DNA of 64,000 bases, taken from assembly GCA_030077755.1 (NCBI GenBank), contig JAQJZZ010000001.1, positions 620,001 to 684,000 on the forward strand, written 5' to 3'. Made by a program: the position numbers and the translations under genes. Below the pieces are notes generated by a model. That model worked only from the letters and a program-made list of their open reading frames with translations, searched no databases and was not told where the DNA came from. The first letter of the stretch is position 1. Each line of letters opens with the position of its first letter. The stretch comes from Filosporella fistucella (taxonomy: Eukaryota; Ascomycota; Leotiomycetes; Helotiales). Positions 21,221-31,568 of this stretch are shown one piece after another.

Positions 21221-22743
21221 AAAGTGTCAATAGCTGTTCATAATACAAGATCGAGATTCTCAATTTCTGGATTCTCAAATGAAGTGAAAACTCTTCCGGA
21301 CGCCTCCTCCACGCTCTCGACCCTCCATTGTCTTTGATATCCCAGTAGGTCGGATCCTACTAAATTAGCACAATCGCAATAGATCGAATGGGATTGCATT
21401 ATCGATACCTACAGTATCTCCTAACGCCTCAGCCCAATTCCACGCGCAAGTTCAAGCCCTCCCCAAAATCGAAATTTGACAAACACCATCGTCAATTCTT
21501 ACCCATCGGAATGTCACTTAGGCAAACAACTCCTATGCATCCTCTTAGACGTCTCAATTTCAGCCCGACTCATATTTCGGCATCCCCATCCTATCCCAAA
21601 GTATTATTCAGCATCCTCGATAATAAAAATTTCCAATAGCTTCTCCACATTCCCTCCCCTCGATCGATCCTGATCAATCTAGGCCAATTGTATCCCTCTC
21701 TAGTGTCAATGAGAGAGGAGGTCAAAGCAGAGACCCGTGAGGTATCTTCGCCAAGACTTGTATGTCAAAGCCACATTATTCCCGGGGAAACAAACTGGCA
21801 TATTATTCTTATGCAAGAGATCAAGATAGGCAAGTGAAGGCAAACATTTGAAGTGCAAGCGTCGACGCACTTGAACAGTCGAGACAAACAAACCTTCTCA
21901 AGCCTCAAGCTCAGGCAACTTACCGTACAGGACTGGATGCCATAAACGGATCTGCACCGGCTCGCACCCGGTTGTTCCCCATCCCATGTTTGTGTCCGAA
22001 CTCTATTTCGAATAGCGCAGGTGCGGGTCATTCTGTAGCGGTGTCTTGCACACAAGGAACCAAGCGTCTGAGAGTCCAGACGACATCACCATCTCGATTT
22101 TGACTCAGTCTAAGCTTGGAAATGGTTAAATCCGAGTACGTTACCGTAATCCACATCCACATCTGCATCCACATCCACAGCCACAGCCACTACCACTACA
22201 GTACCACTACTTTGATACTCGGAGCGCAAACAACCTGGATCCCTTCCTTCTCCACCACCTACGTACAGCTTACCAGGGGACTACAGATAGGAGATTAATC
22301 ACCAGTCTGGCTCAAGGTCTCAACTGGCTGAATGAGGGGCGAAGGGATGTGCTGGAAGGATATTCCTTGACAGTAATTGGATGAGGTATATGGTTTGAAC
22401 ACGGCCGGCTACTTCGACTTTGGATTCAAACTCTCGCTATGGCATCTGGCAGGCTCGAGGCAGGTTTCCTAGTGGTATATCTGGTAAAGCTCGCAAGAAA
22501 CCAAGATTTCAAGGGCGTTTTCTCCTTCCTTGGATGGCTTGAGCCGTGTGCGACGTGAGGTTCGCGCTGAAGAAATGGATAAGGAGTGTGATGGATTGGC
22601 GTATGCAGGGTATTGACTTAGCTTCAGGGCGGAAAAGAGCGAGAGCCAGGCAATTGAAGAAAATTTATAATAGTACACTCTCCACAGCCGCTGTCTATCA
22701 GACTTCTTCTCTTCTGTTTCTCTCTTGTCTCTCTACCTCTAGC

Positions 22744-25700
22744 ATGAGCTCGCAGACCGTTCACGTACCAAAGGGTAGAGAAGAAGGAGACTTTTCTTTC
22801 TTTGAAGCTCTATCGTTTGAATCAAAGGAACCAGCTGTTCAGATCTCGGAAGCCCTGAGATTATCGGCTTTCCCGACTCCACCTACCCATAATAAACCTG
22901 CTATGTCTTCGCAGAATACTCTGCATAGAAGTACGACGGCTAGCAATACACCTACTTCCATCAACAAGACGAAAGCCGTACCGAAAATGGGGACACCATC
23001 AAGAGCTCAGACGCAATGTCTTGAGCTTTGCCATAAGACGACTGCATTGATTGATCGCGTCTCGATTCGTATTTTGGAATATCTTACAACTGGCAACAAG
23101 GTTAATCATGAGTTTGAGACACTGGCTCATGATTTTATCGATATCTGTCAGATTCTGTTTTCTATTGAAGCGGGTCTAACAGAATACAATCGTACAGGAC
23201 AGAAATTCCCAGCAGAGATGATCACAGAGCTCGACAAGAAATTTCGAGTCACTCAGGCCGATTTCAATATCTTGGAGCAGATGACTGCTAAGATGATTGG
23301 GTCCAATGGGAGGGTGAAGAGGGGTTGGGGAAAACTGTTTGGAGATACTGATATCTCGAAGATGACTGCCGCACTCGGGAGGACAAGGGAGAGTTTGAGG
23401 ATGAGCGCGTTGGTGTTTCAGTGGTCGCTCGGGAATGAGAAAGTGGAGAGAGAGATGGGAATTGGGTATACTGGTTTGGCTGCTGCATTGGATAGAATGG
23501 ATCACAAAGCTGGAAATGGGAGAGCGAAGAGTGCTCCAAGCAATACCCCTACCCCTTCCCCTCCACCAGTACAAGCTCCTCTTCCTCAGATACCAGTCCC
23601 AAGTCCGCTCAAAGAGAGCTTTCAATCGGAATTACTCGCTGCTGCTCCCATCAGTAGCAATGGATCTCATCAGTATCAATCTGCGAATACTCTTATGGAT
23701 CTACATGCCCATAATTCATTTCAACATCACCAGCAGACTCACCAGCAACCTCCTCCTCCATGGTCTGACAGATCATCTTCTATTCCAGACGGTGTCCTCG
23801 GACGAGCACCTCAAAGTCCAAACTTGGAACAACTGTTGAGTGCGGATTATCGACACACAAATGGCTCCAACGGTCTTCCAACCGTGTACTCGTCAGGAAT
23901 AGGAGAACGATATCTCTCCGGCACGACCGAATCCTACGATCGCCACAGCATCCTCGATGATGCGCGTTCCATGACAACCAAGACAGAATCCGAGATCCAT
24001 CTCGAGGAATTGTCAAACCTGGATATCACACCTGGAAAGGTAGTCCACCACACCGTCGATCCATCGAGTATGCCGCGCACACAGGCAAGAAATGCAGTCG
24101 ATGGCGACTCTGCCAATATGAAAGCTGCATTGGTCTCGGCGATTAGGAATAAGAATCATAAGATGGTGGAGCAGATACTTCATCGGGGTGTTTCTCCTAA
24201 CACGGGGGCTAATATGCATGCTCTCAAAGAGGCTGTCTTAGCTCATGACGAAGAGAGTGTGCGTCTTCTCTTGACGTTTGGTGCGGACGCCAATAACCCT
24301 GACCGAGATGGTGTAACTCCTCTCTTTGCAGCCGTCGAGAAGTCCTTTGCTGGTGGTGCAACGATATTGTTGAAATATGGAGCAGATCCTAACCTCGTTG
24401 CCGGTCCAGACTTGGAGACACCACTTGCATTTGCCGTGATGGCTAATAACGTCGGTTTCTCACACTTGCTGTTGAGTTACAATGGAGACGCGAATCTGCT
24501 TACCGCAGAGGGTCAAACTCTTCTTATTGCAGCCATTCAAAAGAAGACACCAAAGAAATTCATTGACCTTCTTCTCGAATATGGATCTAATCCCAATGCC
24601 AAGAGCAGAAAAGGAGAAACTGCCCTCTTCGCTGCTCTGACTATCGGCAGAGCAGATATTACCGCTAGTCTTCTAGAACATGGAGCTGATCCCAATCTCC
24701 CCGGTCCAAAACACATGCTCTGGCCATCAATCCATTACTCTCCCTGTCTCCAAGTCCTTCTCACCCACGGTGCAGATCATAAAAAAGCACCTGGTATCAT
24801 GGAACTCGCAGTCAGCACCAACAACATGGAATCTGTCCGCATCCTCCTCAAAGCAGGTGTAAACCCCAATGTCAAAAAAGACGGTACCTACACACCCCTC
24901 TGCACATCCATCCGAGACGACCGTCCCGATCTACTCAAACTCCTTCTCGCCAACGGTGCAGACCCCAACGTTATGGCTTCTGAATACCCAGCTTTCAAAT
25001 GTGTAACCCATAATCGAGTTCATTTCCTCCCTGCCCTCATCGCCGCAGGAGCAGATCTCAATAAACCAAAGGGAATACTCGAGACTGCTGTTGCCTTCAA
25101 GAACATGGAAGCTCTAACCTGGCTCCTCGATCAAGGCGTAAATCCAAATGATAAAACGCCAAAAGGAGCTTCTCCTCTCACAACAGCAATCAGAGACGAC
25201 AGACTAGATATGGTTGATCTCCTCCTCCTCCGCGGCGCAGACCCACACATCAGAGGTCAAGACTGGCCCATCTGCATGGCCGTCCGTAACCCCCCTATCC
25301 TCAAACGCATCCTCTCCGTAATCTCCGAACCGCAAGCTTTCAAGGGAGTTCTTGAGATGGCGGTCCACGCCAACCAACTCGAGAGCGTGAAACTCCTCCT
25401 CGCAGCAGGTGTCTCAGTAGAAGATAAAAACGGCGGTGTCTTTTCTCCTCTCACCACCGCTCTGCGTGAGAACCGTCGCGATATCGTCCGTTACCTGATT
25501 GCTACCGCTGGCGCAGATGTAAACGCTCCAGGTGAACATTTACCTATTGTTAAAGCGCTCCGTAGATTCCATGGTGAAGACACAGAGATGCTTGAGTTGT
25601 TGATAGAGAACGGAGCGGATGCGAATAAATTGTATAGAGGATGGAATGCTATTATGCAGGGAGTGGAGAATGGGGATATTGATACGCTACGACTTTTGGC

Positions 25701-25821
25701 GAGAGGGGGTGTTGATCTAGAGGTTAGAGATGAGATGGGTAGGACTGTCGAGGAGATGGCGGCTAGTAGGCAGTGGCAAGAAGCTGTGGGGGTGCTGCGA
25801 GAGGCCGGGAAGAGGAAGTAG
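22744..25821 (+). CDS. large ankyrin-repeat protein, 1,025 residues
   Basis: Intronless. I chose the ATG at 22744 (MSSQTVHVPKG), because the frame upstream to 22546 reads through a CT-rich sequence typical of a fungal 5' UTR. An alternative ATG is at 22903. Residues about 92-250 form a conserved-looking helical domain (CLELCHKTTALIDRVSIRIL..., FRVTQADFNILEQMTAKM). It resembles the N-terminal helical domains that fungi place before ankyrin or NACHT modules. A proline/serine/histidine-rich linker spans about 255-450. From about 455 to the end lie roughly 14-16 ankyrin-type repeats with (H/Y)GADPN and AGVNPN turns, for example LLLTFGADANNPDRDGVTPLF. Several repeats lack the usual TPLH helix start, giving long variant units. 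Likely a protein-protein interaction scaffold; substrate unknown. Confidence 0.88.
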   Translation: MSSQTVHVPKGREEGDFSFFEALSFESKEPAVQISEALRLSAFPTPPTHNKPAMSSQNTLHRSTTASNTPTSINKTKAVPKMGTPSRAQTQCLELCHKTTALIDRVSIRILEYLTTGNKVNHEFETLAHDFIDICQILFSIEAGLTEYNRTGQKFPAEMITELDKKFRVTQADFNILEQMTAKMIGSNGRVKRGWGKLFGDTDISKMTAALGRTRESLRMSALVFQWSLGNEKVEREMGIGYTGLAAALDRMDHKAGNGRAKSAPSNTPTPSPPPVQAPLPQIPVPSPLKESFQSELLAAAPISSNGSHQYQSANTLMDLHAHNSFQHHQQTHQQPPPPWSDRSSSIPDGVLGRAPQSPNLEQLLSADYRHTNGSNGLPTVYSSGIGERYLSGTTESYDRHSILDDARSMTTKTESEIHLEELSNLDITPGKVVHHTVDPSSMPRTQARNAVDGDSANMKAALVSAIRNKNHKMVEQILHRGVSPNTGANMHALKEAVLAHDEESVRLLLTFGADANNPDRDGVTPLFAAVEKSFAGGATILLKYGADPNLVAGPDLETPLAFAVMANNVGFSHLLLSYNGDANLLTAEGQTLLIAAIQKKTPKKFIDLLLEYGSNPNAKSRKGETALFAALTIGRADITASLLEHGADPNLPGPKHMLWPSIHYSPCLQVLLTHGADHKKAPGIMELAVSTNNMESVRILLKAGVNPNVKKDGTYTPLCTSIRDDRPDLLKLLLANGADPNVMASEYPAFKCVTHNRVHFLPALIAAGADLNKPKGILETAVAFKNMEALTWLLDQGVNPNDKTPKGASPLTTAIRDDRLDMVDLLLLRGADPHIRGQDWPICMAVRNPPILKRILSVISEPQAFKGVLEMAVHANQLESVKLLLAAGVSVEDKNGGVFSPLTTALRENRRDIVRYLIATAGADVNAPGEHLPIVKALRRFHGEDTEMLELLIENGADANKLYRGWNAIMQGVENGDIDTLRLLARGGVDLEVRDEMGRTVEEMAASRQWQEAVGVLREAGKRK

Positions 25822-26959
25822 ATGTATGTTAGAGGGAGGGTGAGAAAAGGAGGAGGACAAAGATTGGAAACTTGACGATATTTCTTTCTTTTCTTTTGTA
25901 TTCAGCTAATAGGAAGCGCGAGACTCATGTACGAAGGGGACGACAACGACGAGCAGGTTAGCGATACCAGGCGTTGTCGGCTTTTCTGCTTTCTTCAATT
26001 TTCCAATTCTATTTTGAACAATTTATATTTGATTTGTTTATATAATATATTATCTATTCTTCGACCCTATTTATATCTACAAAATCATCATTCTTATAAA
26101 ATATAAGCGAATATCATCTTTCGTCATCTCTAACTATATCCCTAATCCCCAATTCCCTTTCATATAATATACTACGTGTACTACTCCCTTCTATAATACC
26201 TATCAAATATAAAGAATAAAGAGAGATATCAGATCAAAGATCTCTGTGGAATTATTAACTCTCTACTCTTTAACGCATCTTATTCTTAAAATATGATGAA
26301 TAATCCGAGATGGATTGTCTTGATGATACTGAGCTAGTGGATGGTATATAAATATGAAGATCGATAGATAGATAAACATCAGATTTCCAGGTTCTTAAGT
26401 CCTACTTTATGCGATTTCTGGAGAATAGGATGGGTAGTCCGTATATGGGTGGATTTCGGGAGAGAGGCAGTCGGTTTTGATGCGTGGTGCTAGGTATACC
26501 CGATGGAGTTACTGTGAATGTTAATGGAGGGAGAGGTGGGAAGACATAGAGAAGAGCCTACGAGCAGAGACGACAGAAAAGTGTTTAATATATCAAGCCT
26601 AAAAAACGTTGTGTTGAGCTGAAAAGGTCACAGCAAAAATGGAAGAAAATTATAAGAAAACCAATCCCTTTCAAGTCCATAGATTTTCTATATACATCAT
26701 CCCAATTATCTCTGCCCCCTCCCGTTCAACCCCTCATTTAATTTTCGTCAAAAGCACCAAAACACCATGCTAAACATTAAGAACTATATACGGCGGGTAT
26801 AACTCATTTCCATATCCGCGTCCGATCATCCATGCGCGACTGCGAAGTGGATATAAAAATCAAGGATCGTGTATACGGCACAGCTGTCGTAAATCATTTC
26901 CATCACTCCTCTCTATCCTGCTTGCTATTGGTCGTAAAGAAGGGTGTCAAGTAACACTC
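25822..26959. other. convergent 3' intergenic region
   Basis: 1.1 kb between the ankyrin gene and the PPGY membrane protein, transcribed toward each other. Very AT-rich with TATAATATATTAT-like tracts and a GATA tetranucleotide run near 26365. No gene is seen. Confidence 0.5.
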
Positions 26960-28641
26960 TTACGACCTCGAATGTCCATCGCCCAGATCCCTTTCTTCGT
27001 CTACACGTCCTACTCTTGGACTTCCAGGGTCGACTTGTATACTAGGCAACGAACCTAACCTCAAACTCGGCAATTGTGGTACGCCACCCACACCTCTACT
27101 ACCCCTTCTCTCATGCTGTGGTCTATTCGCACTCAAGGAACTAGAAGAAGAATCCCTAGAGCCAGTTGTAGATATCATAGAGCCGATATGTGAGCTTCTG
27201 CGCGGTGAGTCGCGGATAGAAGGCCTTTGTTCGCTGCGTTCTGGAGAGATAGATGGAGAAGTATGAGATAGAGGATGTTGAGTCTGCGGTACCGAGTCTT
27301 CAATCGAGGGGCCCTCTCCTCTACCTACCACCGGACTAGAGTATCCAGGCGGTGGCTCCAAAGGATTCCGTCTCGATTCATCATTCGGTGTATCTAAACT
27401 GATATTCTCGTATCCTGGTGGACTATTGGGGGGTATATCGTCATGTTCCACCATTTCTGGACTGCTGCCTGCTCGTTCCCGTTCTGTCTGTTGACTGGCC
27501 CGACCCGGTGATTCGGCGCGGGATGTGGCTCGAGAGCGGGTTAGTCGTGGAGAGGGGAGATCGGATTGCATTGTATCGATACTGATTATTGAGCTTGCGC
27601 TTCTGTCTCTGCGATGGTATTGTGAGGATGCTGCTATCGATGCTGCATCACCCAATAAACCTTGTCTCTCGGAATCTTGACTGTTGGCTCTCAATCTCGT
27701 ACCATCGTGTCGTGCAACACCTAGATCTGCGTAAGAAACAGACGATACAGCTCGTTGTCTTTCCTTCTTGATTCGATCATGTTCTGCTCGTAGCTCTTCA
27801 ACCGTATTACTTGCATTAGCACCACTCTGCGCTCTAGCTCTTGCAGCAATTTCTCGCAGAGCCACATAATCTCCTCTTTCTCTTGCTTCTCTCCTTAATC
27901 TTCTCCTCTCCTCTCTCTCCTCATTCTCTCGTCTGCGGGCAAGTCGTACTTGGTATAGAGCTTCCATCTCCTCCTCTCGTAACCGCTCTTCCTCGTCTTG
28001 CGTTTCGGGGAACTCAATCACGACATCAATTCCTCCTCTATCTCCCTCTCTGCCAAGCACCTGTTCATTATGCAATGCATTCTGGTGATAAGCCGGAAGT
28101 GTCATGACGGATCGCACTGAAGTATTCCTGTCCACCCCACCAGCAGCATTTTCGACCGCATTCCGGGCTGCTGCATCGAATGAGGAAGGGGGATTGGCAG
28201 AACTGCCTGGTGCTCGAAGTCCAGTCGTACGACTCGAAGAAATAGGCTCCAAACTCTCATTTCCGTCTGTTAAGCGCTGAGGTTTCGCAGGCTCCCATTT
28301 CGTCCATAATCGCTTCAGGAAGGGTGTAGGTATATATTTCGGGTTCCGATGTTTCTGTCGGAGTCTGCGGAGGGAAATAAGGAGGATTGTGAAGATTACT
28401 AGAGAGGCTACGACTATGACGACAATCTGTAGGCATCAGTATGGATCTGCAATAGGGCAGGGGAGCTTACAATTATCATAGTAGAACTACTTGACTTCTT
28501 GTCTGAGAATGCCGTTGGTGTAGAAGTACTTGCAGCAGCTGTAGGAGTTGCCGTTATAGATAATTCAATACTACTTGACTGAGGTCCATGATTCTCATTC
28601 TCCACCTGCCTCACCAACAAAGCCTCATTACTTAAATGCAT
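26960..28641 (-). CDS. single-pass membrane protein with two PPGY motifs, two exons
   Basis: Exons are 28641..28471 and 28426..26960, giving 545 residues. A short Ser/Thr-rich N-terminus precedes one membrane helix rebuilt across the 44-bp intron (MIIIVVIVVASLVIFTILLI, about residues 56-78), followed by RRLRQKHR. The long C-terminal region is hydrophilic. It has an arginine/glutamate helical stretch (roughly 150-215) and a Ser/Pro-rich tail. The tail carries two PPGY sequences near residues 391 (NSPPGYENI) and 415 (PPPGYSSP). PPxY motifs bind WW domains such as those of the Rsp5/NEDD4 ubiquitin ligase, so a membrane adaptor role is a reasonable inference. No family recognised. An additional upstream signal-peptide exon cannot be excluded. 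Confidence 0.82.
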
Positions 28642-29918
28642 ATCCAAACGAGCGTGATTCCAGTAAATGGAATAAAGAAGTTATAGATGTCGATGAGACT
28701 TAAACAGCGGAATTCATGCCAGTTTATCGTAGGCTGACGGCCTGTCGGGTTTTGTGAAGGTTGCTGACGCGCTTCTTGGTTGACGCTGAATGCTGTGCTG
28801 CGATGTGATGGGGCAGGGAAAGAGGCGAGGCGATTGGCTCTCAGCAGGTTGTCAGCATGATCATAGATCGCCACTGTAGATTGATGCTTTGGAATTATAT
28901 TGATGAATTGGGTGGTGATGATTCTGGCAGAAGATTTTGGGGAAAAAGAACCTTGAGTTGATTAGGATTGAGGTAAATTGAGCTGTCGAGGAATCGAGGA
29001 ATTGAGCTGATTGAGGTGGGTGTTGGCAGTCCAGAGTGGAGTGGAGAAACAGCTACCTGGGGTACCACTTGTACAGCCTCCAATCAGCCGGGCAATTATG
29101 AGGATATATGGGGATTTTGGTAGGTAATCGCAATATAATTGGGTAGATTAATTGTGCACTGAGCGCATGGATATTTAAGGAACATATGGCAGCGTGGCTG
29201 ATTTAGATACATGTGGCTGGGAGGCAAAGACAAAGAGTGAGATATTGATGCGTCACGTTCTGATAGTCGATTTACAATACGACAATTATTACGTTAACAA
29301 TTCATATATCTGCTTGTATCTCTTTGCGAAAACAATCGCAGACATATGGAATAAATCATCACAGTTTCATCCCAAGATCATGTTTTAGATATCAGATGTG
29401 GCTTTCCGTCTCCACTCCCTCCTCTCATTACAGTCGCATCACCATCCCAACCACACATCTCGAAAATCTAGATCATCATCATTTCCAATGCAACCATGCA
29501 AAGCAACTCAATCGTTCAAGCCTCTTTTATCGCAGGATTGCATAACAGGCTGAATACTTTGTAACCTTCGTGTCGTGTATCATATTCGGGGGAGGCTTTG
29601 AGGGAGGCGCAGTAAAAGGATTTAATTGAGGCAAGGTTGAGGCTCATGAGCGTGAGCTCGGCAGGCTGGTTGAGCTTCGATGATGATTTATTTGATCGTC
29701 GGTCGTCTTTGATACTTCATCGAGATGTTGCATTTCATGATGTTTTACTTCTGCATTGAATATTTCGAGCATCCGCATTTAAGAGGTCAGAGCAAGTGGC
29801 TCTAGATATCCACCATGTCAGCTGAGATAAGCACAATCTTATATCTGCAAGCTTGGCAGAATCAAGATTATATGCAAGTGCATGCCCATAACATCAACTT
29901 TATCTGTAAGTTTTCGCC
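28642..29918. other. divergent intergenic region
   Basis: About 1.3 kb shared promoter space between the PPGY protein and the P450. Contains repeated TTGAGCTGATTGAGG/GAATTGAG-like words near 28950-29020. The frames at 29194-29545 have no recognisable content. Confidence 0.45.
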
Positions 29919-31568
29919 ATGGGCATACTACTTCTACTGCCGCCGACCGCGGCAGCGATTTTGATAGTCTATTATGTATTTCTGCACCTCAGACAAACAG
30001 CCACGGCAAAGTCACTGGGATGCCAACCAGCACCACTTTTTCGGCCGTGGGATGTGCTTGGAGTGCAAAATTTCATGATCGAGCTGAATGGAATGAAAAC
30101 ACAAACTTTATCCTACGCTTTTCTTGATCGTAAGAACGAAATCAGCGCAAAGATAGGACGAGATTGCAAAACATTTCGAATTAAATATCCACCAGGAGAC
30201 ACATGGTTTTACACCTTCGACCCACGGAATATGCAGGCTGTCCTAGCTACACAATTTCAAGATTTCCAGCAGCCTGGGCCAAAAGTTGGAGCACTACAGG
30301 CGCTTCTAGGTCCTGGTATTGTACGTTTTGCGATTCAGAATATACAGAGCTGATTGCAATAGTTCTCAGCCAATGGTCCTCAATGGGAACACTCTCGAGC
30401 TCTTCTACGACCTCAATTCATGCGTGAACAAATAGCTGATCTAGGCCTTTTCGAAACACACATCCAAGATCTCATTTCTGCAATGTTAGGTACCATCAAA
30501 CCTGGCCACTGGACCCCAATTTCCAATTTGCAGCCACTATTGGAACGCTTTACAATGGATATCGCTACCGAATTTCTCTTCGGCGAAAGCGTGCATAGTC
30601 AAAAAGATGATAGTGCAGATACCAGTACTCTGTTCTCGAAGAAAGAGATGATGGAATTTGTAGACAACTTCTTCGCAGCTCAGAAGACAACGGCGAAATC
30701 TATGATATACGGAGATTTGTACTGGCTAACCCATAATCGCGAATTCAAAGATCAGTGTAAAGCTGTTCATAATTTCGTTGATATGTATGTTCAACGTCGT
30801 TTGAAGAACAGTGGGGAGAAGTCAGGAAAATACGTCGTTCTTGATGCTATTGCTGCAGATGTGGATGATCCGCAGGAATTGCGATCTCAACTATTGAACA
30901 TCCTTCTCGCAGGAGCCGACACTATCTCTGGGACACTGGGCTTCCTTCTGGCTTCATTGGCGCAATATCCTCATATCTTCAAGAAACTTCGCGGTATCGT
31001 CATAAATGATTTTGGATCTTTTGATCAGCCAAAGGAAATCACGCTCAGCGGATTGAAGAATTGCTCATACCTTCAATGGACCATCAATGAAGTTCTGAGG
31101 GTATACCCCTCCGTACCAGTCAATTTCCGTGAGGCGGTCAGAGATACAACATTACCTGTTGGAGGCGGTTCCGACGGGTCATCCCCAGTATTCGTTCCCA
31201 AAGGCCATCTTGTAGCCTGGGAGGTACGTTTCCCACTCCCTCCCCATCTACCCAACTGACCCTCTCAGCTCTGGACAATGCAATCCGATCCCACTTTCTG
31301 GGGCCCTAACGCCAACGAATTCAATCCCGAACGTTGGGAGGGAAGAAAACTGGGGTTCAACTACCTCCCCTTCAACGCTGGTCCTCGTATCTGTATTGGG
31401 CAGCAGTTTGCGCTTGCGGAGATCGCGTATGCCACTATAAGACTGCTGCAGAAGTTTGACGCTATTGATGGGTCGACACTACCGGCGGGAAGACTCCCTT
31501 GTGATTGGAAAATAGTGGATAAGGTGGCGGGAGGTGTGAATGTGAGACTTCATTGCGCAGGTAGCTAG
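29919..31568 (+). CDS. cytochrome P450 monooxygenase (CYP52/CYP539-like), three exons
   Basis: Haem-thiolate monooxygenase anchored in the ER. Exons are 29919..30320, 30363..31223 and 31269..31568, giving 520 residues. The N-terminal anchor is MGILLLLPPTAAAILIVYYV. The I-helix has AGADTISG near residue 316, ExxR is EVLR near 376, the PERW motif is present, and the haem loop is FNAGPRICIGQQFA with the cysteine near 462. Motifs and spacing resemble the fungal clan that includes n-alkane/fatty-acid hydroxylases (CYP52, CYP539, CYP584). That assignment is by resemblance only. Joins GPGI/FSANGPQWEHSR and VAWE/LWTMQSD restore conserved P450 blocks. No obvious biosynthetic partners lie adjacent. Confidence 0.94.

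Larger units (their letters stand above)
20704..22743. other. intergenic with simple repeats and ankyrin-gene promoter
   Basis: No gene is supported. It contains a GAGAATT tandem array (21191-21220), a CCACAT/CCACAG-rich stretch near 22150-22200, and a CT-rich leader just upstream of 22744 that fits the promoter and 5' UTR of the ankyrin gene. Confidence 0.5.

Noticed and set aside
23176..23625. Minus-strand 149-codon frame
   Set aside because: Antisense to the ankyrin gene in a low-complexity linker; no motifs.
29919..31568. P450 as part of a secondary-metabolite cluster with the Zn2Cys6 gene or dioxygenase
   Set aside because: They are 9-20 kb apart with unrelated genes between, and no backbone synthase is present.
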